Positions 55,320-64,000 of a stretch of DNA of 64,000 bases are shown one piece after another. Location of the stretch: assembly GCA_022701365.1 (NCBI GenBank), contig JAKUHH010000150.1, forward strand, positions 124,001 to 188,000, written 5' to 3'. Both the position numbers and the translations under genes were made by a program. The notes under the pieces were generated by a model. It was given only the letters and a program-made list of their open reading frames with translations. It had not been told where the DNA came from and ran no database searches. Source of the DNA: Mycocentrospora acerina (Eukaryota > Ascomycota > Dothideomycetes > Pleosporales). Position 1 is the stretch's first letter, and each line of letters opens with the position of its first letter.

Positions 55320-56686
55320 ATGTCAGTAGTAATGACACTCAGTCCGAGGTCATCGTGCGACAGTCTACAAAGCACTTATTCTACTCTCTCCTCCCCAGAT
55401 AAGCTTGCTCCAGCAGCAACAGGTCCCATGGTATGGGAAGGAGGCGAACTCGATCCAACCAAATACATTGTCGAGCTCGATCAACGCGAAGTCCAGGATA
55501 TAAGAGCTGCTGTCATCAAAGTCAAGAGTAGGTAGCTGCTATACAGATATGCCAGCAAAATAAATGCTAACATGCAACCCAGTTTCAAGGACCCCGAGAT
55601 CTGAGATTCAACGCGATACCTTCACATTAGAGAACCCCATCCTTGAGGAAAAGCTAGCTTCACTCAGCAAAGAACTCCACCAAGGCCTCGGTGTTGTTGT
55701 TCTCCGAGGTCTCGAGACTGCAAAATTCAACGACGAAGAGGCTGTCATTGCATTCGCGGGTATTTGCTCGTACATCTGTCCCGAGCGGGCAACGGATTCC
55801 TACGCCAACCAAACACTGAGTGAGTTTCCTGTCCCGGTCGGTGAGTTGAGAAGACAAAAAGCATAGTTAACATTCCTCAGGTCATGTTCGCGACGCTACC
55901 AAGGAGACGGTGCCTGCGTGGGCAAAACACATTGGGCTCGCAGGCTCCAAAATCACGACTGCAATGGACTTTCACAGCGACCGGTTCTCCGGCGATATAC
56001 TCGCTCTGCACGTAAGAAACGATGGCAGTGCCAGTGGAGCCGGCGGTGGGCAGTATGTAGCCAGCTTTTGGAAGATTTACAACGAGCTGCTAGAAACCCA
56101 GCCCGAGGTTCTAGAAACAATGGCAGAGGCAGACTGGCCCTTTGAACTTAAGCAGAAGTAGGTTCTCCGAGAAGATAAAAAAAAGGATTAGGTACGAGCG
56201 AAAAGGGCACCCAAATAACAAGTGAACAGAGACGAGGACCCATACCTTGAACTTGGTCCCACGCTATTCTTCTCCAAGGGAAAGCCCATGTGCCAGCTTG
56301 TCAAAGCTCCCCTCTTGGGCACTGCATCCATTCCTCGCGACCGCAGCATGCCTAGCGTCTCCGCTGCACAGGCGCACGCAATGCATACAGTTGGAGAGCT
56401 AGCGAAACGCTTCTGCACAAGGCTGGACCGCAAACAAGGAGACATCCAGTTCATCAATAACCTGAGCATCATGCATGCCCGCGAAGCCTACCATGGTGCA
56501 AATGGAAAACCTAGCACTCGCCACTTGCTACGCATGTTCCTTCGAGATCCCGCCAACGCTTGGGACAAGCCGGCCCGCTACCGCAACAACTTTGACGACC
56601 CTTTTACGCATGGCAGACAGCAAAACCTTCCCATCATCGACACTGATCCGTGGCGCATTATTAGCGGCCGTGAGAGCCACGGTTAG
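55320..56686 (+). CDS. TauD/TfdA-family Fe(II)/2-oxoglutarate dioxygenase
   Basis: Four exons, 55320-55527, 55583-55819, 55881-56157 and 56230-56686, give 392 aa. Motifs: GLGVVVLRGLE (the early beta strand typical of TauD-like fungal proteins), MDFHSDRFSGDILALH (HxD iron ligands His180 and Asp182), GGGQYVASFWKIYNEL, INNLSIMHAREAY, and STRHLLRMFLRDP with the distal iron ligand His339 and 2-oxoglutarate-binding Arg close by. All catalytic residues of the family are present. Such enzymes hydroxylate taurine, sulfonates, alpha-keto acids or small metabolites; the substrate is unknown. The first ~70 residues are Ser-rich, then a conserved region. It is followed by a convergent Zn2Cys6 regulator 315 bp away, a layout that can mark a small catabolic unit, but no other pathway gene is adjacent. 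Confidence 0.87.
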
Positions 56687-57001
56687 TGGGTTTCTCTGGG
56701 TACATTTTGAGAGCATTTGTGATTGTCCGAGGGTGTTGTGAAGATGGTAATGGCAGGAGCATTCATTGTGTAGATTAGACTCACACGTGGCGTTCTTTTT
56801 TTTTTGGCGAAGGATCTGGTTATTATTCTGCATTGATAGGAGTCCTTCTCAGTATCTCAACTTATGGCAGACGGAGGCTTAACATACACAAAGAATCATC
56901 CACATGCTCGACAAGGCTGCTTATCGCATGTTATTTTTAAACTGTAACCAACGACGCTTCACCACCCAAATCTTCATTACACCCGCTGAGAACCCCACAG
57001 C
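56687..57001. other. Convergent intergenic region
   Basis: The 3' flanks of the dioxygenase and the Zn2Cys6 gene; no further feature. Confidence 0.7.
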
Positions 57002-59513
57002 TCAAGCACCAGCCTCTTTGAAAAGTTTGGTTATCCATTCACTAGACATCGAGTAGTGTGCAGCAGCAAACCCCGTGAGCGGCGGCTGGAATTGATCTAC
57101 TTTTATCAGCATGATTATAACCCAATGAGAGGAAATCAAGCTTACCAACACCCAACCTGGTGAATAATTGTGCAATTTTGGTCACGTATTGAAAACCTTC
57201 TTCGTCAATGTGACCTTTGTCACGCAGCTCTTCCGAGTTGTCACGCGCCAGTTTGAATGGCGAATAGCCTCGTAAAGTGCAGCGCCAATGATACAGGAGA
57301 ACTGGAAAAGCAAACTCCCATTTCTTGATCTGATTGCTCACGACGTTGTTCACTTGGTTTTCGATCAACTAGGATAATTAGCCAATCTCATCCTCAAGCA
57401 AGGATGCGCAGATCAACTGACAGTGCCATTTTTGGACTTGATGTACCCCTTGGCTCCGTAGTGGACGTATTCGAGGTTCCAGAAGATGACGTAAAAGGCT
57501 AAGAAGAGCTCGTACCAGGGTTTGATTCGAGGTTTGAATATCAAAGCCGCCAACTCTTTGACAAACAGCTTTTCCAGTTTCTTCAAGTATTTCACTGCTG
57601 CAACATCCATTTGGTGGGTGATAGCCCCAGGAAGTGGCCGATCACAAGAGTTCCGGTCGTAAGCTTCATACTCACTTCGCCCTAGCCTGCGATAATCATA
57701 CTCCTGGATTCCGGGGATGTTGTTCGACCACACTGTGCCGTAGCCTTGAGACACTACTGAAAGACACTGTAACCGCATAGCTAAATCAAGCACTTTTGAC
57801 CCGCTCAAACTCCGCATCCGTGTAACTTCTTGATACGTTAGGGAAGCAATTTCGTCCTGACGAATACGGGTAAAAATCCATGCCTCGATGGCAGGTTGTA
57901 GGCTACTAAAGTACTGCTCGTACGCTGTGACAAAGTTTGCTGTGTCATATATGGCATAGGCGGGCTGTTCCACTGCCTTGACTTGGCCCTCTGTATTTGA
58001 CCAGACAGACGATACCACATCTAAAGAGCCCCTTCTTGGACTGTAATGCCTAAATACAATACGCATAGGTTGTGCGTTATAGATTGGCCCAAAACCCGGG
58101 AGGTTCCATATAACTTCCATCTCGTAGAGTTGCGTTCCAGGTGTCCAGTCATATCCCAAAAATTCGGCTTCTTCTTGATGTTCACGGCCATTGCAGCGGC
58201 GTACGAGGCTCGTGTCTTCAAGATGCTCCCTGTAGCAAGGCTCTAGGAACGATCTGGCATGAGTTGCAATCTTGTCGCATTTCTGGCATGGGTCGCCTTC
58301 GTCACACTATGAACAAAGTTAGCCAACGAACGACTCTCGTAAGCTATGGTATACGTACGCCGGATTTGTAGAATCTACATCGAACACAAATTCTTTTCGT
58401 CTTGCGCATAGTATGAGTTTTCTCCCTCTGCTTGTCCAGAAGAGGCCCTTTGCGCTTGGACACTTTCAACTTTTCCTGCCTCTCAATGAACGAAGAAGGG
58501 ACTTTTGCAGGTTTCCTCTTGGGGGGAGGCTTTCGTTTGTTTGGCTGGTGAACAATGATATTGGAAAGGTGGTTGGTGTGGGCTTGGGCGTGTTGGCGGG
58601 CTCCATGTTCAAGCTGTGGTTGAACAAGAGCCCATTGCTGGTCCACGCCATGCGTCTGTTGGTATAGAACGGGCGCCGAGGAAGTTTCGCCAGGGTCATC
58701 TGCAGACCATAGCGCGCCAGTTGCGACGCTGTGCTCAGGTGCTGTTGTGCTGCACGAGACAGCATTGTTGCTCTGGCCTGGATAGTGGTGGAGTCCTACT
58801 GAGGCTACGTGAGACCTGGCGTCCCAAGAAACGGGCACTCGCAGAGACGCGTGTGGCGTGTCGAGACGCGAAGATGAGGCCTGCGGGCGAGGGTGTGGGA
58901 GCCGCGAGACTGCGTGCGTCGTCTGGATTTGGTTCGGGAAGGGTGGGTCAAGTGCGTTGGCGGACGATTCCTGGGGTCGTTTAGCCGTGTTTAGCGCAAA
59001 ACACTACGTCTCGTATATACTTACAACCACTGGCGATAGTCGCAGCTCGCCTAATTGGCCTGTCCTCTGGAATGTGCTCGCTGGGGCGGGCAGAGGCAGC
59101 GCCGACGGAGCGCTCGACGGCTGATAGTGATGGGCAAGGGCGGGATTCGCGCGTGGCACAGGCGTGCTCACCTCAGCAACACTGAAGGTCTGCTCGCTCA
59201 CGCCCGGACTCCAGTCGTGCAAGGCTTGGGGGTACGCCGCGGGCCACGCCGACGGATTAGAAGGGGTGACGAAGTCGGAGGAGACTCCGCCTTGGGGGTA
59301 CACCGACGATGCGCCGACGTAAGGCTGGCCTTGCCATAGCGAGGCCAGATTGGCTGCATACAGGTCATGTTCGTGGTCGAGGGTTGCGATGTTCTGGTAA
59401 CGCGAGTGGGTGCTGGCGCTTCTGTAATGTTTGGAGCTGGTCGACATGGAGACTGGCTGCGGCTGACGGCGCGGGCCCTCGCAAAAGGAGTCGAGCGTCA
59501 GCGTGTCTCTCAT
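57002..59513 (-). CDS. Zn(II)2Cys6 transcription factor
   Basis: Five exons on the minus strand: 59513-59025, 58970-58359, 58306-57422, 57368-57146 and 57096-57002 (767 aa). The zinc cluster is in the middle of the protein: CVRCRFYKSG|CDEGDPCQKC with cysteines 358, 361, 368, 374, 377 and a sixth at about 391; an intron falls between the second and third Cys. Upstream (1-350) is Ser/Pro/Gln-rich with a Lys/Pro-rich nuclear-localisation stretch just before the cluster (KRKPPPKRKPAK). The C-terminal ~370 residues are helical without a clear fungal_trans signature (FFKPRIKPWYELFLAFYVIFWNLEY-like hydrophobic core) and end FKEAGA. The last intron is placed at an AG giving DQFQPPLTGF, because the other reading ends in a Cys-rich nonsense tail. 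Target genes are unknown; the adjacent dioxygenase is a candidate. The start could also be the downstream Met at about residue 23. Confidence 0.82.
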
Positions 59514-60318
59514 TCGTCTGCGCGCGACCGAGAGATTCCGTGGAGCGTTGGGCGACGGCGGCCGGAGGCCATGGAGCGACGCTCTGCACGCTATGTTCGG
59601 CGACTTCAGACGCTGGGCAGCAGCACGCTCGCAGAAGATATGTCAGGAAACAAGGCTGCCTTTCAGTGGGATTCACTGCATGGCCTAGCCCGCCGTGCTT
59701 GATGTGCAGGGCTGCATATCCCCGCGCAAGCGTCCTCGCCTCGCTGCCGAATGAAACACGGCCGTCTTATCCCAACGGCTGGTCATTCACGTTGCCCGCT
59801 CCGCGTCTTTCCCCAGCGTTGCTTTTGCTGCCACGGCCCAGTTTCGCTGGTCGCCACAGGCCATCGTGGTCCTCCTCCCGCTCGTGCTTTCGCCTATTTG
59901 TCACTCCTCGAGCTTCTCGCCCAACCGCCATGCGAACAGACCCTGCCGCGCTTAAATCAGTGGGCCAACGCCTAAGGGGGTTGTTGCCTCTGACGCGGGT
60001 GAATCATTCGCCACCCTCAAATGCAATTCTGGTCGCTCGTGGATTGGCTGAGACCATGTGAAAGAGCAACCCTTGCCAGCAAGGGTCTGGTCTCAAGAAG
60101 GTGGGAAAAGAGGAGACGTGTGCACACGCACTGCAGAGACACTGGTGTGCCGCATGTGTATTTCTCGCAAAGCAGCAGGCTGGGACCTCATAATCGCCAT
60201 AACAATATAGCCCTTCTCTTCCTTCCCACGCAATCCTGACGTCTGATTATCCAAACAGGAATTATTAATGCCAAAGAGCAGCCCCTGTCCAACTCGCACA
60301 CCCACATCATCCCATCCT
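59514..60318. other. Intergenic, promoter of the Zn2Cys6 gene
   Basis: About 0.8 kb, GC-rich on the left. A long plus-strand open frame overlaps it and the Zn2Cys6 exon 1, but it is an antisense shadow without motifs. Confidence 0.55.
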
Positions 60319-61186
60319 CTACTTGCTCTTCTTCTTCGGGGGTGGCGAACTCCCCAGCTCCTCCTCCTCCCCTTCATCTTCAGCATAGCTCCTCTTCCCT
60401 GCGATCCTCGAGCTCTTCCTCGTGCCCGCCTCTCGCTCCTTTGTCTCCTTCTTTGCCCTGGGCTTTGCCACGGGCTTTTTCTCCGTCTTCTTCTCTTCAC
60501 CCTTCTTACCTGCAGCACTCTTCTTCGTATTATCCTTCTTTGCCTCACTCTTCTTTGGAGTATCTTTCTTCTCTGCAGCAGGCCCATCCTTCTTCTTGCT
60601 CGAATTGGCTTTTGGTTTCTGCGCACTGGTGGGCGCATCCTCCTCTTCCTCCTCGTCTTTATCCTCTTTCTCCTCGTCTTTGTCCTCATTCTCCTCATTC
60701 GTCTTTACCTCCGCCTCTTTGTCCTCGGGCTTAGCATCTTTCTTATCGTCCTCGGACTTCTTCACGTCATCATTCTTCTTTTTGTCCTCATCCTTCTTAT
60801 TCACGCCCTTCTTTCCTCCAGCCCCAGCTTTGGGCTTCGGTGGCCCCTTCTTGGGCTCATTCTTGCTACCTTCTTCGTTCTCATATTCACCACCGGCCTT
60901 TTCATACTCTTTCGAGAGTTGGGTTGCCTGAAAAGAGACAAACGCATCAGCATATCACCTCGTGCCATCAAACGCTTGCCGCTGTCTCATGTGTAACAGA
61001 CAGGAGTAGACGCAACGCGTCACGTCGCGTCGCAACATGGTGCAAGTAGCATGAGATTAAAGTACTAACTTTCCAGGCACTCCACTGTCCCTTGCCCCCT
61101 CCATCCTTGTTTGTCTGGTTCTTAACCTTCTCTTTAACCTCCTCGCGCAGCTTGGGATCCGTAGGCTTTCCTTTGCTGGAGACCAT
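60319..61186 (-). CDS. Lys/Glu-rich nuclear protein, function unknown
   Basis: Two exons on the minus strand, 61186-61070 and 60927-60319, give 241 aa. The first 60 residues form a compact conserved module: MVSSKGKPTDPKLREEVKEK, then GGGKGQWSAWK|ATQLSKEYEKAGGEYE, with the intron (GTTAGT donor) at WSAWK. This WSAWKA..LSKEYE..GG pattern recurs in small nuclear proteins of many filamentous fungi as far as I recall; no function is known to me. The rest is highly charged (alternating Lys- and Glu-runs) and ends with RKSSRIAGKRSY, an acidic patch and a basic SPPPKKKSK tail that should act as a nuclear localisation signal. It is likely a chromatin- or nucleic-acid-associated protein (inference). Confidence 0.78.
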
Positions 61187-62624
61187 TGTTAGAGATACGG
61201 CAATGTATCAAACGATTAATTTCAATTTTCCACGCGTTATCACACTTTGATAGTAAAATATATGTGGAAAATGACGCGACGAGTTCACTCAAATAAAAAG
61301 GGCGTGGAGGTCGTTGTTTACGTTGTGGCGGGCTGAGCTCTAACCGCGCTCATGGTATGCATATGTACCTGCCGATCCCTTGGGCTCTCTCGTTGGCGCT
61401 GCGGAACAATGGAAATGTGACATCATGACTTATCGTAGACTAGCGTCGAACTTTGTATTTAGATTTAGTTTGTGTGGAGAGAGTGCCTGAGTGCACGTGC
61501 GGCGGGTGTGTTGCTCCCAGCCCCCCCATGGTGCTTGCTGCGCTTGAGATCGGTGAGGACTGCTAAGGATGTAAAGATACCAGGTACGCGTAGGAAACTC
61601 AACACAATTACCATACCAGACGTGATGCCATTTTCCCCCGTCGCCGTTGTTATTATTACCATCATTATGATTCTCACTCTTACCACCATTTCTAGTCTTT
61701 CGAGCGAGCTCACCGATGCGCAGATCAGATCGAGCTGATGTCTCCATACAAGCCAGACAGGTAGTTGCATCAAACACGCTAAACACGCGTAAACACCATC
61801 GCGACTAATAACCAAGATCTGACATATCATAATTGATTCCCTTCACTGGATATAGGTTATTGTTTTTTCTTGGTTCGCGATTCACCATCGAAATGATATT
61901 TTTTAACAAATACATCCATATTCTCAAGCAGAATCAACAAGCCATGCAGAAATCTGGAAAGTACCCTCATCACGCGTACTACCTTATTACTTCTCCTTTT
62001 ACTCACTAGGAATGCGCTCATGCTACTCTCCCCTCTTGTTTTATGTATCGACCGCAAGTTCTTGTAAACTTGAGTTTAGGTATACACTCTCCTTCCGCCA
62101 CACATGGCTTCTATGAAGGGAGCCTCCATGCCAAATCACGCTCAATCTTACTCCCTTACAAAAGGTAATTCATTGCTGTTGGCAGTGTGACCACGCTAGG
62201 TTGATTGTGTGAGAAGTATTGGGATTTTGAGTCGAAAGCTCTGTTACGGATGACGAGGAAGCACTCAAGATTTTGAAACAAGAAAAAAAAAACGATTAAT
62301 TAAATTTGGTGCTCACTCCATCGTATATTTCACATTGCTTGCTGCGCATTTCTAACCGCACTGTGCTGGTGTCACATCCTCGTCGACCCGTGTAACTTTT
62401 AGATGATAGAAGATACATCATGATGAGTTATAATGATAAAGAAAAAGCAAATGTGTAAGTAGAAAGTATAGTACAGAATGTACGGGATGGCATCGCCTCT
62501 ATTGCAGACATCTTGAGCTCGAGGAAAAAGACAGTGAGATTTTTTTGAACTGGAATTTGTAAGTGGCGGGTATATTTGTAAGTCTGTCGTATTCCGAGAT
62601 GTCGTAAAAGGCGTTCGATCGTCG
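61187..62624. other. Intergenic, no gene seen
   Basis: About 1.4 kb containing the promoter of the Lys-rich gene on the left and the 3' flank of REC8 on the right. No repeats of note and no supportable coding region. Confidence 0.55.
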
Positions 62625-64000
62625 TTAATCATCGTAAAGTGAATCATGGCCGTTATCTTCGTAAGTATTCTGACCGGCGGCGAACTGCTCTTCGAAGTGA
62701 CCTGCTTCTTGTTCGGACAGTTCCTCGCCAATGAGGGGCTCTCCTTGGTATGCATCCATCCTCGCGTCCACGTCTACTTCTTGTTCGACTGCATCGCTTG
62801 ATTCAGACTCCTCTTCATCTTCTGAACTCCCATCGTCACTAATCTCGATGGCCTGAGCGGCTACAGCTTCCTGTGTGAGCCTGAGACTTATCTGGCTAAA
62901 CTCATGTGGTTGCTGGACATCAAGCATGCCCTTTGTACCGAGTGCGAGAACCATGAGGAAGCCCTGGCATGCAATAATCCTATTGTTATCCGCTGGTGGA
63001 AGGAGCTCCTCGAACAATATCTCACCGACACTTGTGGCCTGGGGAGCAATAGCTAGGCCCTGGGCCTGATTGCACTTCTCAGTCATCGCCTCGATAACAA
63101 AGGTGAGGAAATTCTCGTCCTCTGCAGATAACACTTTGTGAAAATAAGAAGATACGGGAGGCGCAGGCATTGGCTCGGGATAATCTGAGCTGGGTCCTGG
63201 GAGGCCAAAGTCCTCGCCACCAAAAGCTTCGCTGTCTAAGCTTTTGAGGGCATCGAGGCTAAGAGGTTGACCCCGACCAAGCAGCGGAGACGCAGAAACA
63301 AAACGACTCCCACGTCCAGATCCAACCATATTCACAGGTCCACTACGAGGGACAGCTGAGGATCCACGAATGGAGGCGCTGGCATTCCATGGCATGGCGG
63401 AGAAGATCTGCTGATCGTCGAGAGCGGAAACTGCTTCACGGGGCAATTCAATCTCATCTCCGCCAGGCATGAAAAATCCTTCGTCTTCTGCTCCTCGTAC
63501 GGCTTGCTCTTCAAACTCATCAGTTTTCTGGCGCACACGTCGAGACTCTTGTTGTGTTGATTCATCAATACCACTGTCGCGATCATGCTTTGAGCCAGCG
63601 ACTTGCTTCCTGCTCACACCTGTGAATAGTTGGAATAGATTGTCACCGATGAACCGATCAAACGGATTCGTGCCTTCTGCACCGGAAAATCGATGCCCAA
63701 TACCTCCGAGTCCAGCCCCCCACATGTAGTACTCGGCGTTCTTCTTTGCTTGTTGAGCCACACGAGCTTGGACTTTATATCGAGCAGCCATTTTCATGTT
63801 CTGTACGTAGTCGGTGTTCCAAGCGGCGAGGTACTTATTGTGTACCTCCGTCACGACATCTGTGGTTAAAACACGTGTGGCTCGCTTCTTACGGCGCATT
63901 GGTGCAGAGGCTGAAGATGTAGACTCTACTACCTCCAGCTGATCGCTATTCTGCTGATCAAATGCTAGAACAGCGCTGTCATCTGGTGGATGCTCTCTAT
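62625..64000 (-). CDS. REC8: Meiotic cohesin kleisin REC8-like, C-terminal part (cut at window edge)
   Basis: The minus-strand frame is open from the right edge to the stop at 62625 (458 codons visible; the N-terminus lies beyond 64000). Visible order: a basic segment (RRKKRATRVLTTDVVTEVHNK), LAAWNTDYVQNMKMAARYK and QQAKKNAEYYMWGAGLGGIG, characteristic of fungal Rec8; a disordered middle with Arg-rich and Ser sites; then the winged-helix kleisin C-terminal domain (SVGEILFEELLPPADNNRIIACQGFLMVLALGTKGMLDVQQ). It ends with an unusually long acidic tail of about 75 residues (Asp/Glu/Ser-rich). Rec8 replaces Scc1/Rad21 in meiotic cohesin and closes the Smc1-Smc3 ring; separase cleavage sites would lie in the middle region. 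With an intact SPO22 in the same window, this supports a functional meiotic programme. REC8 versus RAD21 rests on the AAWNTDYVQNM motif. Confidence 0.82.
   Translation of the reverse strand, partial: REHPPDDSAVLAFDQQNSDQLEVVESTSSASAPMRRKKRATRVLTTDVVTEVHNKYLAAWNTDYVQNMKMAARYKVQARVAQQAKKNAEYYMWGAGLGGIGHRFSGAEGTNPFDRFIGDNLFQLFTGVSRKQVAGSKHDRDSGIDESTQQESRRVRQKTDEFEEQAVRGAEDEGFFMPGGDEIELPREAVSALDDQQIFSAMPWNASASIRGSSAVPRSGPVNMVGSGRGSRFVSASPLLGRGQPLSLDALKSLDSEAFGGEDFGLPGPSSDYPEPMPAPPVSSYFHKVLSAEDENFLTFVIEAMTEKCNQAQGLAIAPQATSVGEILFEELLPPADNNRIIACQGFLMVLALGTKGMLDVQQPHEFSQISLRLTQEAVAAQAIEISDDGSSEDEEESESSDAVEQEVDVDARMDAYQGEPLIGEELSEQEAGHFEEQFAAGQNTYEDNGHDSLYDD

Noticed and set aside
59309..60061. 250-codon plus-strand open frame rich in Arg/Ala
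   Set aside because: It is antisense to exon 1 of the Zn2Cys6 gene in GC-rich DNA, where long shadow frames are common; no motif.
60268..60996. 242-codon plus-strand Leu-rich frame resembling a membrane protein
   Set aside because: It is the complement of Lys/Glu codons of the minus-strand Lys-rich gene (CTT/CTC codons), so hydrophobicity is an artefact.

Overview
The window is nuclear DNA from a filamentous ascomycete (Pezizomycotina, most like a Dothideomycete; class placement is inference). Pointers are short spliceosomal introns (mostly about 50-130 nt with GT..AG ends and CTNAY-like branch sites), close gene packing on both strands, and a fungal gene set: a Ppo-type oxylipin dioxygenase-P450 fusion, the heterochromatin factor STC1, Fta7/CENP-Q, an AcuK/ERT1-type Zn2Cys6 activator and a TauD-like dioxygenase. 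No intact transposon, tRNA, rRNA or CRISPR was seen. One assembly gap of 158 Ns lies between two poly-C tracts at 14579-14779.

Layout, left to right. 1-1.8 kb: no gene. 1.8-6.9 kb: a Nudix phosphohydrolase (APS1 type, minus), arginyl-tRNA-protein transferase ATE1 (plus, seven exons rebuilt by splicing) and very-long-chain enoyl-CoA reductase TSC13 (plus). 8.3-11.7 kb: psi-factor/linoleate diol synthase (Ppo). 12.5-17.4 kb: two ribosome-assembly genes tail to tail, UTP7 (plus) and TSR1 (minus), around the gap. 18.3-22.4 kb: STC1 and the nucleotide-excision-repair gene RAD7. 24.8-26.6 kb: a disordered hypothetical protein. 27.4-28.7 kb: complex I subunit B8 (NDUFA2) and a mitochondrial pyruvate carrier subunit, head to head over 282 bp. 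29.1-35.8 kb: a small Cys-rich candidate, a 976-aa unknown protein and a coiled-coil unknown. 36.4-44.2 kb: CENP-Q/Fta7, ERT1/AcuK and the meiotic TPR protein SPO22/ZIP4. 44.5-50 kb: butanediol-type dehydrogenase and an ADH6-type alcohol dehydrogenase (divergent), CTF8, and an atypical short-chain dehydrogenase. 50.0-55.3 kb: a gene-free island with possible relics. 55.3-61.2 kb: TauD-like dioxygenase, a Zn2Cys6 regulator convergent to it, and a Lys/Glu-rich nuclear protein. 62.6 kb to the end: the C-terminal part of a REC8-like kleisin, cut by the window edge.

Functionally the window mixes housekeeping genes with an unusual number of chromosome-biology genes (STC1, RAD7, CENP-Q, ZIP4, CTF8, REC8). 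They are spread over 45 kb between unrelated genes, so this may be chance. I did not find convincing evidence of an undescribed multi-gene system. The most useful observations are structural: a GC-AG intron in TSR1, a start codon split by an intron in RAD7, zinc-cluster micro-exons in ERT1, a possible duplication-born intron in ZIP4, a repeat-encoded in-frame leader ahead of UTP7, a compact bidirectional mitochondrial promoter, and a decayed-looking 5.3-kb island. All gene models were spliced by eye from frame continuity and family motifs; no transcript or database was consulted.
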